Below are positions 51,592-60,471 of a DNA stretch of 64,000 nucleotides, one piece after another. A program made the position numbers and the translations under genes. The DNA comes from Chloroflexota bacterium (GTDB taxonomy: Bacteria > Chloroflexota > Anaerolineae > UBA1429). The stretch spans positions 92,847 through 156,846 of the forward strand of contig JAAYDC010000016.1 in assembly GCA_012729455.1 (NCBI GenBank), given 5' to 3'. Every line of letters starts with the position of its first letter. Position 1 is the stretch's first letter. The notes beneath the pieces are model-generated. The model saw only the letters and a list, made by a program, of their open reading frames with translations, ran no database searches and was not told the origin of the DNA.

Positions 51592-52299
51592 GTGCAACTA
51601 CGCGAATACCTGAGATTGCTGACAAAGCGCGCCTGGCTGATCATTCTGGTCATGATCCTGGCGGCGGGCGCCGCATTTGGGTTCAGCAAGCTGCTGAAAC
51701 CGGTCTACCGCTCTACCATTTACCTGAACGTGTATCCGGCGCGCCTGGATTGGGGCCTGCAGCAATCGATTCAGAACCTGATGCGCAACTATGCCGGTGT
51801 AATCGGCTCGCGCGACGTGGCGGCCGAGGTCAACGACCGCCTGCAGCTCGACATCACCCCCGATCAGCTGCGCGAAAAGCTCACCATCAGCTCGATCGAA
51901 TCCGACTTTTTACTCGAGATCGATGCCGATGACTATGACCCGCTAATCGCGCGCGATATTGCCCAGACTACCGCCGAAGTGTTTGTTGAGAATATCAAGG
52001 TGCGCATGCTTGAGCAGGATCAGCGCGACCGCGTGGATGTCTCGATCCGCGATTCGGCGCTGCCCGGCTACCTGCACAAACCCAAGGTAAAGATCAATAC
52101 CCTGGCAGGTGCTCTCTTTGGCCTGGTGGCCGGCATCCTGCTGGTATATGTGCTCGAGTGGCTCGAAACGGATGTTATCCGTTCAGCTGAGGATATCGAG
52201 CGCCATACCAAGCTGGTGATTTTGGGAGCCATCCCGGCCACCGCTGGCAGCCACCCGCGCCCGCTCAAGCGCGTCAAATCCAGTAAACGAGGAAGCTGA
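51592..52299 (+). CDS. Wzz-like chain-length/membrane adaptor protein (second copy)
   Basis: 235 residues. The N-terminal Wzz domain is QLREYLRLLTKRAWLIILVM, with a membrane helix at 14-34 and a periplasmic loop. The second helix near 168-190 is preceded by the proline-rich ALPGYLHKPKVKIN typical of polysaccharide co-polymerases. Cytoplasmic tail with VILGAIPA. It starts with GTG 51592 and a perfect AGGAGG 5 bp upstream. It is a likely activator of the ATPase encoded 3 bp downstream. Two consecutive Wzz-like genes may form a mixed oligomer. Confidence 0.87.
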   Translation: MQLREYLRLLTKRAWLIILVMILAAGAAFGFSKLLKPVYRSTIYLNVYPARLDWGLQQSIQNLMRNYAGVIGSRDVAAEVNDRLQLDITPDQLREKLTISSIESDFLLEIDADDYDPLIARDIAQTTAEVFVENIKVRMLEQDQRDRVDVSIRDSALPGYLHKPKVKINTLAGALFGLVAGILLVYVLEWLETDVIRSAEDIERHTKLVILGAIPATAGSHPRPLKRVKSSKRGS

Positions 52300-52302
52300 C
52301 CC

Positions 52303-52947
52303 ATGGCCAACCATAAAGACCTGGTAACCCTGTACGACCCAAATTCACCCGCCAGCGAGGCCTACCGCACTTTGCGCATGAACCTGCAGTTCACCTCGCT
52401 TGATAAACCGCTGCGCATCCTGATGATTACCGCGCCCGATCAATGCGAGGGTAAATCAGCCGCAGCCGCCAACCTGGCAGTTACCCTGGCACAGATCGAC
52501 CAGCGCGTCACTCTGGTGGATTGCGACTTGCGCAACCCCTGCCTGCACCAGCTGTTTGGGCTCGAAAACGAGCGCGGCATCTCGACGATGGTGCTGGAAG
52601 ACGACGCCCTCCATATGCCCCCTTACCAGGAGACTACAGTGCCTAGCCTGCGCCTGATCTCGAGCGGCAGCCTGCCGCCGCGCCCGGGCGATATGCTGAG
52701 CTCGAAAAAGCTGGAAGCCGCCCTTGAGCGTCTGATGGCGGATGCCGACATGCTGATCATCGATACCCCACCGCTAAATATGGCTGCCGACGGCACGCTC
52801 CTGGCAACCAAGGTCGATGGCGTGCTGCTGGTAATCGGCGCCGGCGAGACCAAACGCGAGCTCGCGCAGCGCGCCGTAGAACGCCTGCAACAGGTCAAGG
52901 CCAACGTCGTGGGAGCGGTGCTCACCAACGCCCCGGTCGAACACTAA
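52303..52947 (+). CDS. BY-kinase-like ATPase (CpsD/CapB family)
   Basis: 214-residue P-loop protein of the bacterial tyrosine-kinase group. SEAYRTLRMNLQF at the start is the oligomerisation helix. Walker A is APDQCEGKSAAAANLA, Walker A' TLVDCDLRNPCLHQLFG and Walker B DMLIIDTPPLNM. The C-terminus ends TNAPVEH with no tyrosine cluster, so autophosphorylation of the usual kind is doubtful. The cysteine within Walker A is unusual. With the two Wzz-like proteins it probably controls polysaccharide chain length and export. A terminator follows. Confidence 0.88.
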   Translation: MANHKDLVTLYDPNSPASEAYRTLRMNLQFTSLDKPLRILMITAPDQCEGKSAAAANLAVTLAQIDQRVTLVDCDLRNPCLHQLFGLENERGISTMVLEDDALHMPPYQETTVPSLRLISSGSLPPRPGDMLSSKKLEAALERLMADADMLIIDTPPLNMAADGTLLATKVDGVLLVIGAGETKRELAQRAVERLQQVKANVVGAVLTNAPVEH

Positions 52948-52953
52948 ATCAAC

Positions 52954-52985
52954 AACGGGCCGCTTTCATGTGGCCCGTTTGCTTT
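52954..52985 (+). terminator. Terminator after the BY-kinase-like gene
   Basis: AACGGGCC (52954-52961), loop of 10, GGCCCGTT (52972-52979), then TTGCTTT. It closes the long plus-strand unit. Confidence 0.7.
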
Positions 52986-53178
52986 GTGGATAACCAACTA
53001 TCAGCTTGTGGATAACTTTACAAACCTCTTAGTAACTTGCCTTTTCTTTAATCTTTCCATAACAATCCTATTACTATATATGGACGCTTTTTTATTTAAT
53101 ACCTATATATAGTGTTAAACATAAGTCAGCGTGTTATGGTAAGCTTATTTGTTTAAAATTGTGTGCAAGTTATCCACA
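52985..53178. other. AT-rich region with three perfect DnaA boxes (candidate origin)
   Basis: The 399-bp gap 52948-53346 has no convincing gene. It holds TGTGGATAA at 52985-52993 and 53007-53015, 22 bp apart in the same orientation, and TTATCCACA at 53170-53178 in the other. All match the consensus DnaA box. Between them is a strongly AT-rich stretch with ATATAT inverted repeats (53073-53112). This looks like a DnaA-binding unwinding region. dnaA and dnaN are not in the window, so either oriC is away from them or this is a DnaA-titration site. Confidence 0.5.
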
Positions 53179-53346
53179 AACCGAAAGTGTGTGCTACACA
53201 ATCTGTACGCACGGCTCATCCCAATAACCTGCATCTAGGCATAGCTACCACTTGTTCCATATATCCCCAGCCCCTACTATTACTACTATTAATAATATAC
53301 ATATATGGATGAATGGTTATATCTTTTGTAAAGGTCGGTTAGTCGG

Positions 53347-53904
53347 TTATACGCGTGTCAGGTACTCGCCGGTGCGGGTATCGATACGCAGGATATCACC
53401 GACGTTGATAAAGAGGGGCACGTTGAGCTTGTAGCCCGTCTCGAGGGTGACTTCTTTCTGAGGGTTGTTTGCCGTATCACCAGCGTAACCGATGGGGGCC
53501 TCGGTGACCTGAAGGTCCACCGTGATCGGCATCTCGATGTCGATCGGCTCGCCCTCGTGGCTTTCCAGCTCAAGGATAGTGCCTTCCTTCAGGTAAGGAA
53601 TAATATCTGCGACAACTTCTTTGGCCAGCGCGGGCTGCTCAAAGGTCTCGGTATCCATAAAAAAGTAATTGTTGCCGTCGTTATACAGGTATTGCACCTG
53701 GCGGTGATCCAACCTGACATCCTGCACCGAGGTACCGCTCTGGAAGGTGCGCGTGACGGTTGCACTAGTGCGCAGGTTACGCAGCTTGGTGCGGATGATG
53801 GCGTTTCCGCGCCCGGGTTTGTAGTGGTCGTAATCGAGGACGCGCCATAGCTGGCCATCTTCTTCAAAAATCACGCCTTTGCGCAGTTGTGTCACTGGGA
53901 GCAT
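53347..53904 (-). CDS. efp: Elongation factor P
   Basis: 185 residues, three beta domains. It helps ribosomes through polyproline. It begins LPVTQLRKGVIFEEDGQLWRV and continues with YNDGNNYFFMDTETFEQ. The family signature region near the end is GYKLNVPLFINVGDILRIDT. The loop that reaches the peptidyl-transferase centre reads YKPGRGNA, with Arg where many EF-Ps carry the modified Lys. The start at ATG 53904 gives the normal N-terminus. The frame extends to 53952 without conservation. Confidence 0.96.
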   Translation of the reverse strand: MLPVTQLRKGVIFEEDGQLWRVLDYDHYKPGRGNAIIRTKLRNLRTSATVTRTFQSGTSVQDVRLDHRQVQYLYNDGNNYFFMDTETFEQPALAKEVVADIIPYLKEGTILELESHEGEPIDIEMPITVDLQVTEAPIGYAGDTANNPQKEVTLETGYKLNVPLFINVGDILRIDTRTGEYLTRV

Positions 53905-53940
53905 GCTGGTCACCTCTTGCTTGTTACAAAAACGCTGATG

Positions 53941-53969
53941 ATTATATGTCAATCTGGCCGTCTGTGCAA
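53941..53969 (-). promoter_or_regulatory. Promoter of efp
   Basis: Minus strand: TTGCAC (53969-53964), 17-bp spacer, TATAAT (53946-53941), just after the dinG stop codon. Confidence 0.8.
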
Positions 53970-53977
53970 CTGCTCAT

Positions 53978-56803
53978 TCAGTGGCGATTGGAGGGATCCA
54001 GCCAGCGCCGGATGGCTCTGGGCATGGCTTCTATCGGGCCCTGGCGCGCTGTGCAGCCCGGCAGCGAACGCAGCATTTCTTTGCCATAGGCTTTGGTCAG
54101 TATACGCTTATCCAGCACTACCACCACGCCAAAGTCATCCTTGCTGCGGATCAACCGGCCAAAACCCTGCCGAAAGCGCAGAATGGCATCCGGCAAAGAG
54201 TATTGCTGGAAGGGATCGTCAAAGGTGGCGGCGCGCGCCGCAAATACTGGGTCAGTGGGCACCGCAAAGGGCAGCCGCACGATCACCAAACACGAGAGCG
54301 CCTGGCCGACTACATCCACGCCCTCCCAGAAACTGCGCGTGCCCAGTAACACCGAGCGGTCGGTGCTGCGAAAGTTATCCAGGATCTGACGGCGAGAGCC
54401 GTCGCTACCCTGGGCAAAGACCACAATCCCTTCGGCTTCGAGCGGCCGGCGGATGGCATAATAAGTCGAGTTGAGCTGCCCTGTGGAGGTGAACAGTACC
54501 ATGGTGCGCCCTTCGGCTGCCAGACAAGCTGCCACGAGCGCCTTCTCTACCGATTTTTGATAGTTTGGCTGGCTCGGTTCGGGCAGGTCATTGGGCACAT
54601 AGAGCAGCGCGGCGCTCTTAAAGTTAAAGGGAGAGCCAAGTGCCAGCTCGTCGGCATCCTCCAAGCCCAGGCGTTCTTTGATAAACCTAAAGTCGCCGGT
54701 GGTCTGCAGGGTCGCCGAGGTGAGGATAACCGACGACTTTTGCTCAAAAAATCGTTCGGCAAGCATTTCCGCAACCGATAATGGGGCGCTATTTAGCGTT
54801 ATGTGACCATCGCGGCGCTGTAGCGTCAGCCAATACAGCTCGCCGGCAGAAGGATCGATCAGAATATGGCGCAGGTTGCCGAATAGCTGTATGCCGGTGG
54901 ACTGTTTGGCATTCAAGCTCACAAGAAACTGCTGTTTGAGGTCCTGGTCGCTGAACTCGAGCTGGCTCAGCCGGCTGTTCAGGCGCTCCAGGTTCTCGAT
55001 CAGCCCGTCGCTGGGCACCGACCAGTTTTCCCAGGCGATCTCGATATCTTCCCAGGCTGGCTGGCGGCGCAGACCGTCCGTCAGGCTGATGCGCTCATCG
55101 TACTGGTCGGAGGTGTTGCGCTGTTCGACATGTTCGTTCACAAAGGCTTCCAGCACCTGGAAGAGGGTCTGAAGATGGCGCTGGGCAGTGCCGATCTGAT
55201 CGCGCATGGTGTCTGCCAGCTCATAGAGGTCCTGCTTTTGGGCGTCACTGACATGCCCCTGCAGCAAGAGACCCGGCAGGTCGCCCAGGATGCCCGCCTC
55301 GCTGGGACCCTGCTGATGCGAAAGGCTGGTAAAGTAGCTAAACAGGTCGCGGCTGCCGATCTCGACGCCAAACTGGTTAGTGGCGATATCCTCAAGGTGG
55401 TGAGCTTCGTCGACGATGGCGTATTGATACTCTGGGAGGATGCGGTTCTCGAGCATCATGTCGCTGAGCAAGAGCGAATGATTGACGATCACCAGATGGG
55501 CGCGCTCGGCGCGGTCGCGTGCGCGGTAAAAATAACACTCTCCGCGCTGGCGATGCGGGCACAGATCGTGGATGCAGGTCTCTGGGCTGGCCATGATGCG
55601 CGTCCAGACATCGTTTTCGGCGTTTAGCAAGAGCAGCTCGGATCGGTCGCCCGAAGTCGTATCGCGCATCCAATAGAGCACCTTAGCGAGCACTCGTCCC
55701 TCGTCGGCATCCAGATGCCGGCTGTTGCGAAACAGCCGCAGCTGGCGCAGGCACAGATAGTTGCCATAACCCTTGAGCACCGCGACGGAGGTATCCTCGC
55801 CCAGTACAGCCTGCAGAGCTGGGATATCCTTGTGCACCAGCTGATCCTGAAGGTTGATAGTATTGGACGAGATCACCACCCGCTGGCCAGAGAGGCTCGA
55901 AAACACCATCGCCGGCAATAGATACGCCAGCGACTTACCCACACCAGTGCCGGCCTCGATCAGCAGGTGCCCGGGCGTGGAGAGCGCGCTAGCGACAGCC
56001 TGCAGCATCTCCACCTGCACCTCGCGATGCTCAAAGTTGGGGATGCTGAGCGCCACTGTACCGCCCGGCTCGATCAGGGCCGAGAGCTTGTCGATATCCA
56101 GCTCGACGATATGGTCAGCGGCCACCAGCGGCGGCAGCTCGGGCAGTTTGGGCATCTGAGGCTTGATCGGCCTGGCAGCACCTGGGCGCGTGAGCAGGGC
56201 GGGCTGCGCACCGGCGGCCTCATCGGCGAGATCACGCAGCAGCCGCTGCAGCTGCCAGTCGCTGCCCTGGGTGGCTTGAGCGATCTCTTCGAGCAAGGAA
56301 GGATCCCAGGCTGCCAGCCGCTCCGTCAGTGCTATAAAGAGCTCCATGGTAGCATGCGCGTCGTTAAGCGCGCGGTGCCAGCGCTCGGTTTGAATGCCAA
56401 GCAACCCGGCGAGATGTTCCAGCCCATAGCGGCCAGCCTGCGGCAGCAGCATGGTGGCCAGCTCAAAGGTATCGATCGCCAGGTTGTTTAGCAGGAGGTC
56501 ATTGCGGCGTAAAAAGCCGAGGTCAAACTCAATGTTGTGTCCCACCACCGGGTGGGTGCCCACAAAAGCGATCACCTTGCCCACCAGTGCACGCAAGGGA
56601 GGAGCGTCTGCCAGGTCGGCGTCGCTCAGGCCAACCAGCTGCTGGATCTTTAACGGCAGCGGCCGCTGCGGGTTGACCAGGCTGGTAAAGGTCTCCAGGA
56701 CAGTGGATCCGCGGAATTTGACCATGCCAATCTCGATGATGGCATCGCGGTTGCGGTCCAGGCCTGTTGTTTCCAGGTCAAGCGCGACATATACGCGGTT
56801 CAT
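53978..56803 (-). CDS. dinG: DinG-family helicase with N-terminal exonuclease domain
   Basis: 941-residue fusion. Residues 1-170 are a DEDDh 3'-5' exonuclease (VALDLETTGLD, VVGHNIEFDLGFLRR and RALNDAHATMELF). The rest is an XPD/DinG superfamily 2 helicase with Walker A EAGTGVGKSLAYLLP, DEAH box AIVDEAHHLEDI and motif VI QGFGRLIRSKDDFG. Three cysteines cluster in the usual iron-sulphur region (ETCIHDLCPHRQRGEC), and the fourth is not obvious, so cluster binding is uncertain. This is the Bacillus type of DinG. It likely acts in DNA repair or replication restart. efp follows on the same strand. Confidence 0.94.
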   Translation of the reverse strand: MNRVYVALDLETTGLDRNRDAIIEIGMVKFRGSTVLETFTSLVNPQRPLPLKIQQLVGLSDADLADAPPLRALVGKVIAFVGTHPVVGHNIEFDLGFLRRNDLLLNNLAIDTFELATMLLPQAGRYGLEHLAGLLGIQTERWHRALNDAHATMELFIALTERLAAWDPSLLEEIAQATQGSDWQLQRLLRDLADEAAGAQPALLTRPGAARPIKPQMPKLPELPPLVAADHIVELDIDKLSALIEPGGTVALSIPNFEHREVQVEMLQAVASALSTPGHLLIEAGTGVGKSLAYLLPAMVFSSLSGQRVVISSNTINLQDQLVHKDIPALQAVLGEDTSVAVLKGYGNYLCLRQLRLFRNSRHLDADEGRVLAKVLYWMRDTTSGDRSELLLLNAENDVWTRIMASPETCIHDLCPHRQRGECYFYRARDRAERAHLVIVNHSLLLSDMMLENRILPEYQYAIVDEAHHLEDIATNQFGVEIGSRDLFSYFTSLSHQQGPSEAGILGDLPGLLLQGHVSDAQKQDLYELADTMRDQIGTAQRHLQTLFQVLEAFVNEHVEQRNTSDQYDERISLTDGLRRQPAWEDIEIAWENWSVPSDGLIENLERLNSRLSQLEFSDQDLKQQFLVSLNAKQSTGIQLFGNLRHILIDPSAGELYWLTLQRRDGHITLNSAPLSVAEMLAERFFEQKSSVILTSATLQTTGDFRFIKERLGLEDADELALGSPFNFKSAALLYVPNDLPEPSQPNYQKSVEKALVAACLAAEGRTMVLFTSTGQLNSTYYAIRRPLEAEGIVVFAQGSDGSRRQILDNFRSTDRSVLLGTRSFWEGVDVVGQALSCLVIVRLPFAVPTDPVFAARAATFDDPFQQYSLPDAILRFRQGFGRLIRSKDDFGVVVVLDKRILTKAYGKEMLRSLPGCTARQGPIEAMPRAIRRWLDPSNRH

Positions 56804-56818
56804 GCGAGGTCCTTTAAA

Positions 56819-56853
56819 CAGGGGAAAGCCCGGTTACCCGGCGCTTTCCCCTG
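56819..56853 (-). terminator. Hairpin between the propeller gene and dinG
   Basis: CAGGGGAAAGC and GCTTTCCCCTG form an 11-bp stem (56819-56829 with 56843-56853), with TTTAAAGG following on the minus strand. Probably ends the GroEL-like operon, though the T run is short. Confidence 0.55.
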
Positions 56854-56877
56854 TATGCAAACGGTCGAACGGGCGCT

Positions 56878-58770
56878 CTAGCGCACGACGTGGCGGTAAA
56901 CACGTCCTCCGAGGCTGAGCGCATAGATAACGTTTTCGCCCTGCTCGTACGCTGCCGTCAGGCTGATAAAGCTCTGGGCTTCATCGGGCTGCAAAAAGGC
57001 GTGCCAGGTGCGTCCGCCATCCAGCGAGCGAAAAACGCCATTCCCGGTACCGACATAGAGCTTGCCGCCTAAATCGATCTCGCCAATCAGCACCACGCTG
57101 AGTGCGTTGGTGCCGGTTGGGTCGACGCGTGTGCTGATCCAGACATCCTTGGCACGACGCAGCGGACGCAGGCAGAAGGGCCCCGTGGTCATGACAGCCT
57201 GATCGATGGCGTGCTGCGTAACACCGAGTGGTAGGGAAATCTCCAGCCAGCGTGCGGTCGTTACCTGGGTTGTCACCTGGCGCCAGTTGGCGCCAGCATT
57301 GGTGGTGCGCCAGAGCGCCACGCGCGCCTGCTGCACAGGCGTTGCTGGGATGGCGGTGCCCATCAGGATGGTATGGTCGTTTTCAAACTGCGGCGAAAAG
57401 GCAATCGCCAGGATCTCTTGCCCCTGCACGGGCGTCGGCGTGGGAGACCAGCTCTTGCCGCCATCTTGCGTCAAAAAGAGATCGCCCTCGGCTGTGCCAG
57501 CCAGGCCGCTGCCTGAGGGGGTGATATCGATGACACGAACACCAGTGGCCTCGCAGACTGTCTCCCAGCTCTGACCGCAGTCGCCCGAGCGCAGGATACC
57601 AGAGGTTTGCCCGGCTACGAACAACTCGTCCGAGGTGAGCGCAAAGATGGTAGCCAGCGGCAATTCCTTTGCCAACCCGGACAGCTCTTGCCACGTCTTG
57701 CCGCCATCCAGAGAATGCGCCACGCCCTCCTGGGGGCCCAGAACAAACAGGCTGTCATCGGCTGCCGCCAGGCGAGCAAAACCGCGCGCTGCCAGGCTCT
57801 CATCAGCCAGGCTCCAGGTCTTGCCGCCATCCAGCGAACGGGCGACGCCCTCATCCTGCAAAGCCGCCAGGACGATGGTTTCGTCGCCGGCGAGGGCTAA
57901 CACGGCGCCAGGATACTTGCCCGTGGCTACCCATGTCGCGCCGCCATCCTGGCTCACGTAGAGGCTCGATGCGACGCCGGCCACCAGCGTTTGCGCGTTG
58001 CTGTGCGGTTGAACCCACAGGCAGTTGAGCGGGCCATCGCCGATGTGCTCGGCCATCAGGTCCCAGGTACGGCCAGAATCCTGTGAGCGGTAAACCTTGC
58101 CCTGCTCGGTGCCGGCAAAGATGGTGCGGTCCGTCTCAAACTGGGCGCTGATCGCCAGGGCACCCACCACGTCGTCGGTCAGCATCAGTTCGGTCTCGCG
58201 CCAGGCACGACCGCCATTTTGCGAGACAAAAACGCCCTCGGTGGTGGCAGCAAACATGACCTCACGCTTGGACCAATCCGGCGCGGTAACAACTGCCAGG
58301 ACGGTATCATCCCCCAGCCCAAAGCTGGAATCCTCCCAGATGCGCCCCGAGTTGCGGCTGACGAGCAGACCGGCGCCATCGGTGGCGGCATATACGCTGG
58401 CATCCTCTTTAAAGCTGGGTGAAAAGGTCACCGCGACAACCGTGCGACGTGATTCCTCAGGCACAATGCCCACGCGCCAGCTCTCGCCGTAATCATACGA
58501 GGTGAACAGGTCGCCCTGCAGCGACCCTGCCACCAAAGCGCCGCCCGGTGAGACGGCGATGGCTGCCAAAAGCGGTGTAGTGAACCCCGACAGGCTTTGG
58601 ATCCACGTTTCGCCCTGGTCTTCAGAGATAAACACCCCGCAGCCGGTGGCTGCCCAGCAGCGCTGAACTTCAACGACGGGTGAAACGGCAACTGAATAAG
58701 CCGTGCCGCCGCGCAGGATCGGACCGCAACTTGTCCAGGATTTATCTGGTTGGGCGATTGAACTCATCAT
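56878..58770 (-). CDS. BNR/Asp-box beta-propeller protein
   Basis: 630 residues made of repeats of about 45. Twelve Asp-box motifs of the form S-x-D-x-G-x-T-W can be counted (SEDQGETW, SYDYGESW, SRNSGRIW, SQNGGRAW, SQDSGRTW, SQDGGATW, SLDGGKTW twice, SGDCGQSW, TQDGGKSW, TTNAGANW, SLDGGRTW). Such repeats form the blades of Ycf48-, VPS10- or sialidase-like propellers. No sialidase catalytic residues and no signal peptide are evident, so it looks like a cytoplasmic binding protein. Its ATG overlaps the stop of the GroEL-like gene (ATGA), so the two are made together and may interact. Confidence 0.85.
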   Translation of the reverse strand: MMSSIAQPDKSWTSCGPILRGGTAYSVAVSPVVEVQRCWAATGCGVFISEDQGETWIQSLSGFTTPLLAAIAVSPGGALVAGSLQGDLFTSYDYGESWRVGIVPEESRRTVVAVTFSPSFKEDASVYAATDGAGLLVSRNSGRIWEDSSFGLGDDTVLAVVTAPDWSKREVMFAATTEGVFVSQNGGRAWRETELMLTDDVVGALAISAQFETDRTIFAGTEQGKVYRSQDSGRTWDLMAEHIGDGPLNCLWVQPHSNAQTLVAGVASSLYVSQDGGATWVATGKYPGAVLALAGDETIVLAALQDEGVARSLDGGKTWSLADESLAARGFARLAAADDSLFVLGPQEGVAHSLDGGKTWQELSGLAKELPLATIFALTSDELFVAGQTSGILRSGDCGQSWETVCEATGVRVIDITPSGSGLAGTAEGDLFLTQDGGKSWSPTPTPVQGQEILAIAFSPQFENDHTILMGTAIPATPVQQARVALWRTTNAGANWRQVTTQVTTARWLEISLPLGVTQHAIDQAVMTTGPFCLRPLRRAKDVWISTRVDPTGTNALSVVLIGEIDLGGKLYVGTGNGVFRSLDGGRTWHAFLQPDEAQSFISLTAAYEQGENVIYALSLGGRVYRHVVR

Positions 58771-60371
58771 GGCTGAGAACTCTCCTCTGGTTTTCGCCGC
58801 AAGATTAGTGTATCGGTTGTCAGCAGCATAATAGCGCCGCTGCTGGCCAGCTGCAGGGCTCGTTTCACCACCAGGGTCGGGTCGACAATGCCCGCCTCGA
58901 GCATGTTGACGATTTCGCCGCTGCGCACATCCAGGCCATATCCCGGCCCAGCAAGCAGCGCATCACTGACAGCCATCGCGGGGTTATAATCGGCGTTTTT
59001 GGCGATACGGCGCATGGGCTCCTTCAGGGCTTCGACGATGATGTGCACCCCAAAGGCCTCTTCCTGGTTGGTCACTGGTGTGGCACGCACCGCGTCGAGG
59101 CAGGCGAGGTAGGCGGCGCCGCCGCCCGGCACGATGCCGTTATCCATTCCTTCCATGACGGTCTTCATCGCCTGTTCGGCTTGTGCCTTTAATGCCTTGC
59201 GGTCGTCATCCGTCAGCGCGCCGATGCGTAGCTCGCCCACGCCGGCCGAAAAGTGGCTGAGCATCTCACGCAGCATGGTGCGTTCACCCATATCGTTGGC
59301 CTTTTGCAGGCGCTCGCGTAAGTTGCGCTTGCGGGCATTGACCTTGTCTTTGTCGCTGCGGCCGCCTACCAGGGTAAAGTTGTCGCGCGAGACGAACACC
59401 CGCTCGGCGTAACCGATGTGTTCGGGCTTGATATCGGCAGGGGTCATGGTCGGACTGGTAACCAAGGGGATAGCGCCCACCAGCAGGGCAATGTTTTCCA
59501 GCGTGGCAACCTTTGTGTCGCCCACGGCTTTGAGCTTGGATGCCGCCGAACGCAGCGTGCCGCGGTCGTTGTTGGTAATCAGGATCCCCAGGGCCTGCTC
59601 TGACATGCGCTCGCAAATCAGCAGCAGGCTCTTGCCCTGCCCCTGGGTAGAGAGCTCCAGGATGCGCTGCAGGATGGCCATGTTCTCGATCACCAGATCG
59701 CTGACGACCACGTTGACGTCGTCGAGCACAGCAACCTTGCGCTGTGTATCGGTGACCATAAAAGGCGAGAGATAGCCGCCATCGAAACGGGCACCCTCGT
59801 GATAGGCGCGGTCGTGCTTGGTCGATACCCAGGCGGTGCAGATCAGGTTGGCGTTGTTGCCCAGCACATCATACAGCTCACCGAGCAGCCGGCCGATCTC
59901 GGGGTCACCGATCGAGGCGGTGGCTACCGCGGCGATGCGCTCTTCACCTTCCAAGGGTAGCGACTGGGCGTCGAGTGCCTTGAGGGCGGATTCGGTGGCT
60001 TTTTCGATGCCGCGGCGCACGATCATGGAGTTGGCGCCGGCGGTGACGATCTTGCGGAACTCGTTGGCGATCGCCATTGCCAAAACGGCGGTCATGGCAC
60101 TGCCATCCCCAACCTCTTCGCGCACGTTCCAGGCCAGGTGCCGCATCATCATGGCGCCCACGTTTTCGACGCGGTCCTCCACTTCGATAATGCGTCGGGC
60201 GATGGTGGCAGCGTCGGTGAGCAGTTCGGGAGGCATCAGCGGGTGCTTGCTGTTGGCGATCTTGCCGCCAATCGGCCCCAGCGTGATGGCTAAAAGGCGC
60301 CCCATTTTGTTGAACCCTGCCAACACGCCGGCGCGGCTTTCTTCTCCAATCAATACTTCAGGTTTCAGCAT
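58767..60371 (-). CDS. Divergent GroEL-like chaperonin paralogue
   Basis: 534 residues with recognisable group I chaperonin layout. ITLGPIGGKIAN replaces the canonical [30 protein letters not shown] keeps the Asp52 equivalent (D53). GDGSAM at 88-93 replaces GDGTTT. GGGAA at 416-420 keeps the hinge, and AGIVDPTLVVKRAL keeps the C-terminal Asp. The residue equivalent to Asp398 of GroEL, needed for ATP hydrolysis, is Gln (Q400 in KAQAEQAMKTV). The apical segment [14 protein letters not shown] is lost. The C-terminus ends EESSQP without a GGM tail. No GroES gene is adjacent. It probably binds nucleotide but hydrolyses it poorly, with the propeller protein as likely partner. Confidence 0.88.
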   Translation of the reverse strand: MLKPEVLIGEESRAGVLAGFNKMGRLLAITLGPIGGKIANSKHPLMPPELLTDAATIARRIIEVEDRVENVGAMMMRHLAWNVREEVGDGSAMTAVLAMAIANEFRKIVTAGANSMIVRRGIEKATESALKALDAQSLPLEGEERIAAVATASIGDPEIGRLLGELYDVLGNNANLICTAWVSTKHDRAYHEGARFDGGYLSPFMVTDTQRKVAVLDDVNVVVSDLVIENMAILQRILELSTQGQGKSLLLICERMSEQALGILITNNDRGTLRSAASKLKAVGDTKVATLENIALLVGAIPLVTSPTMTPADIKPEHIGYAERVFVSRDNFTLVGGRSDKDKVNARKRNLRERLQKANDMGERTMLREMLSHFSAGVGELRIGALTDDDRKALKAQAEQAMKTVMEGMDNGIVPGGGAAYLACLDAVRATPVTNQEEAFGVHIIVEALKEPMRRIAKNADYNPAMAVSDALLAGPGYGLDVRSGEIVNMLEAGIVDPTLVVKRALQLASSGAIMLLTTDTLILRRKPEESSQP

Positions 60372-60420
60372 GCTGCTTCTCGAAAAGCCTCCTTGCTACA
60401 AGCGAGATGCATACTGTTTA

Positions 60421-60448
60421 AGTATAGCATTAAAGGGTATAATCACAA
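60421..60448 (-). promoter_or_regulatory. Promoter of the GroEL-like operon, overlapping a divergent -10
   Basis: Minus strand: TTGTGA (60448-60443), 16-bp spacer, extended -10 TGCTATACT with TATACT at 60426-60421. A plus-strand TATAAT (60438-60443) for the HAD gene lies in the same stretch, so the two promoters overlap and may exclude each other. No CIRCE element is present here. Confidence 0.6.
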
Positions 60449-60471
60449 AGGTTTCGTAGAAGTGAGGTACC

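Noticed and set aside
53252..53434. 60-codon plus-strand frame in the AT-rich gap
   Set aside because: Low-complexity composition (many Thr, Ile and Asn from AT repeats), no ribosome site, and it runs into the efp gene on the other strand.
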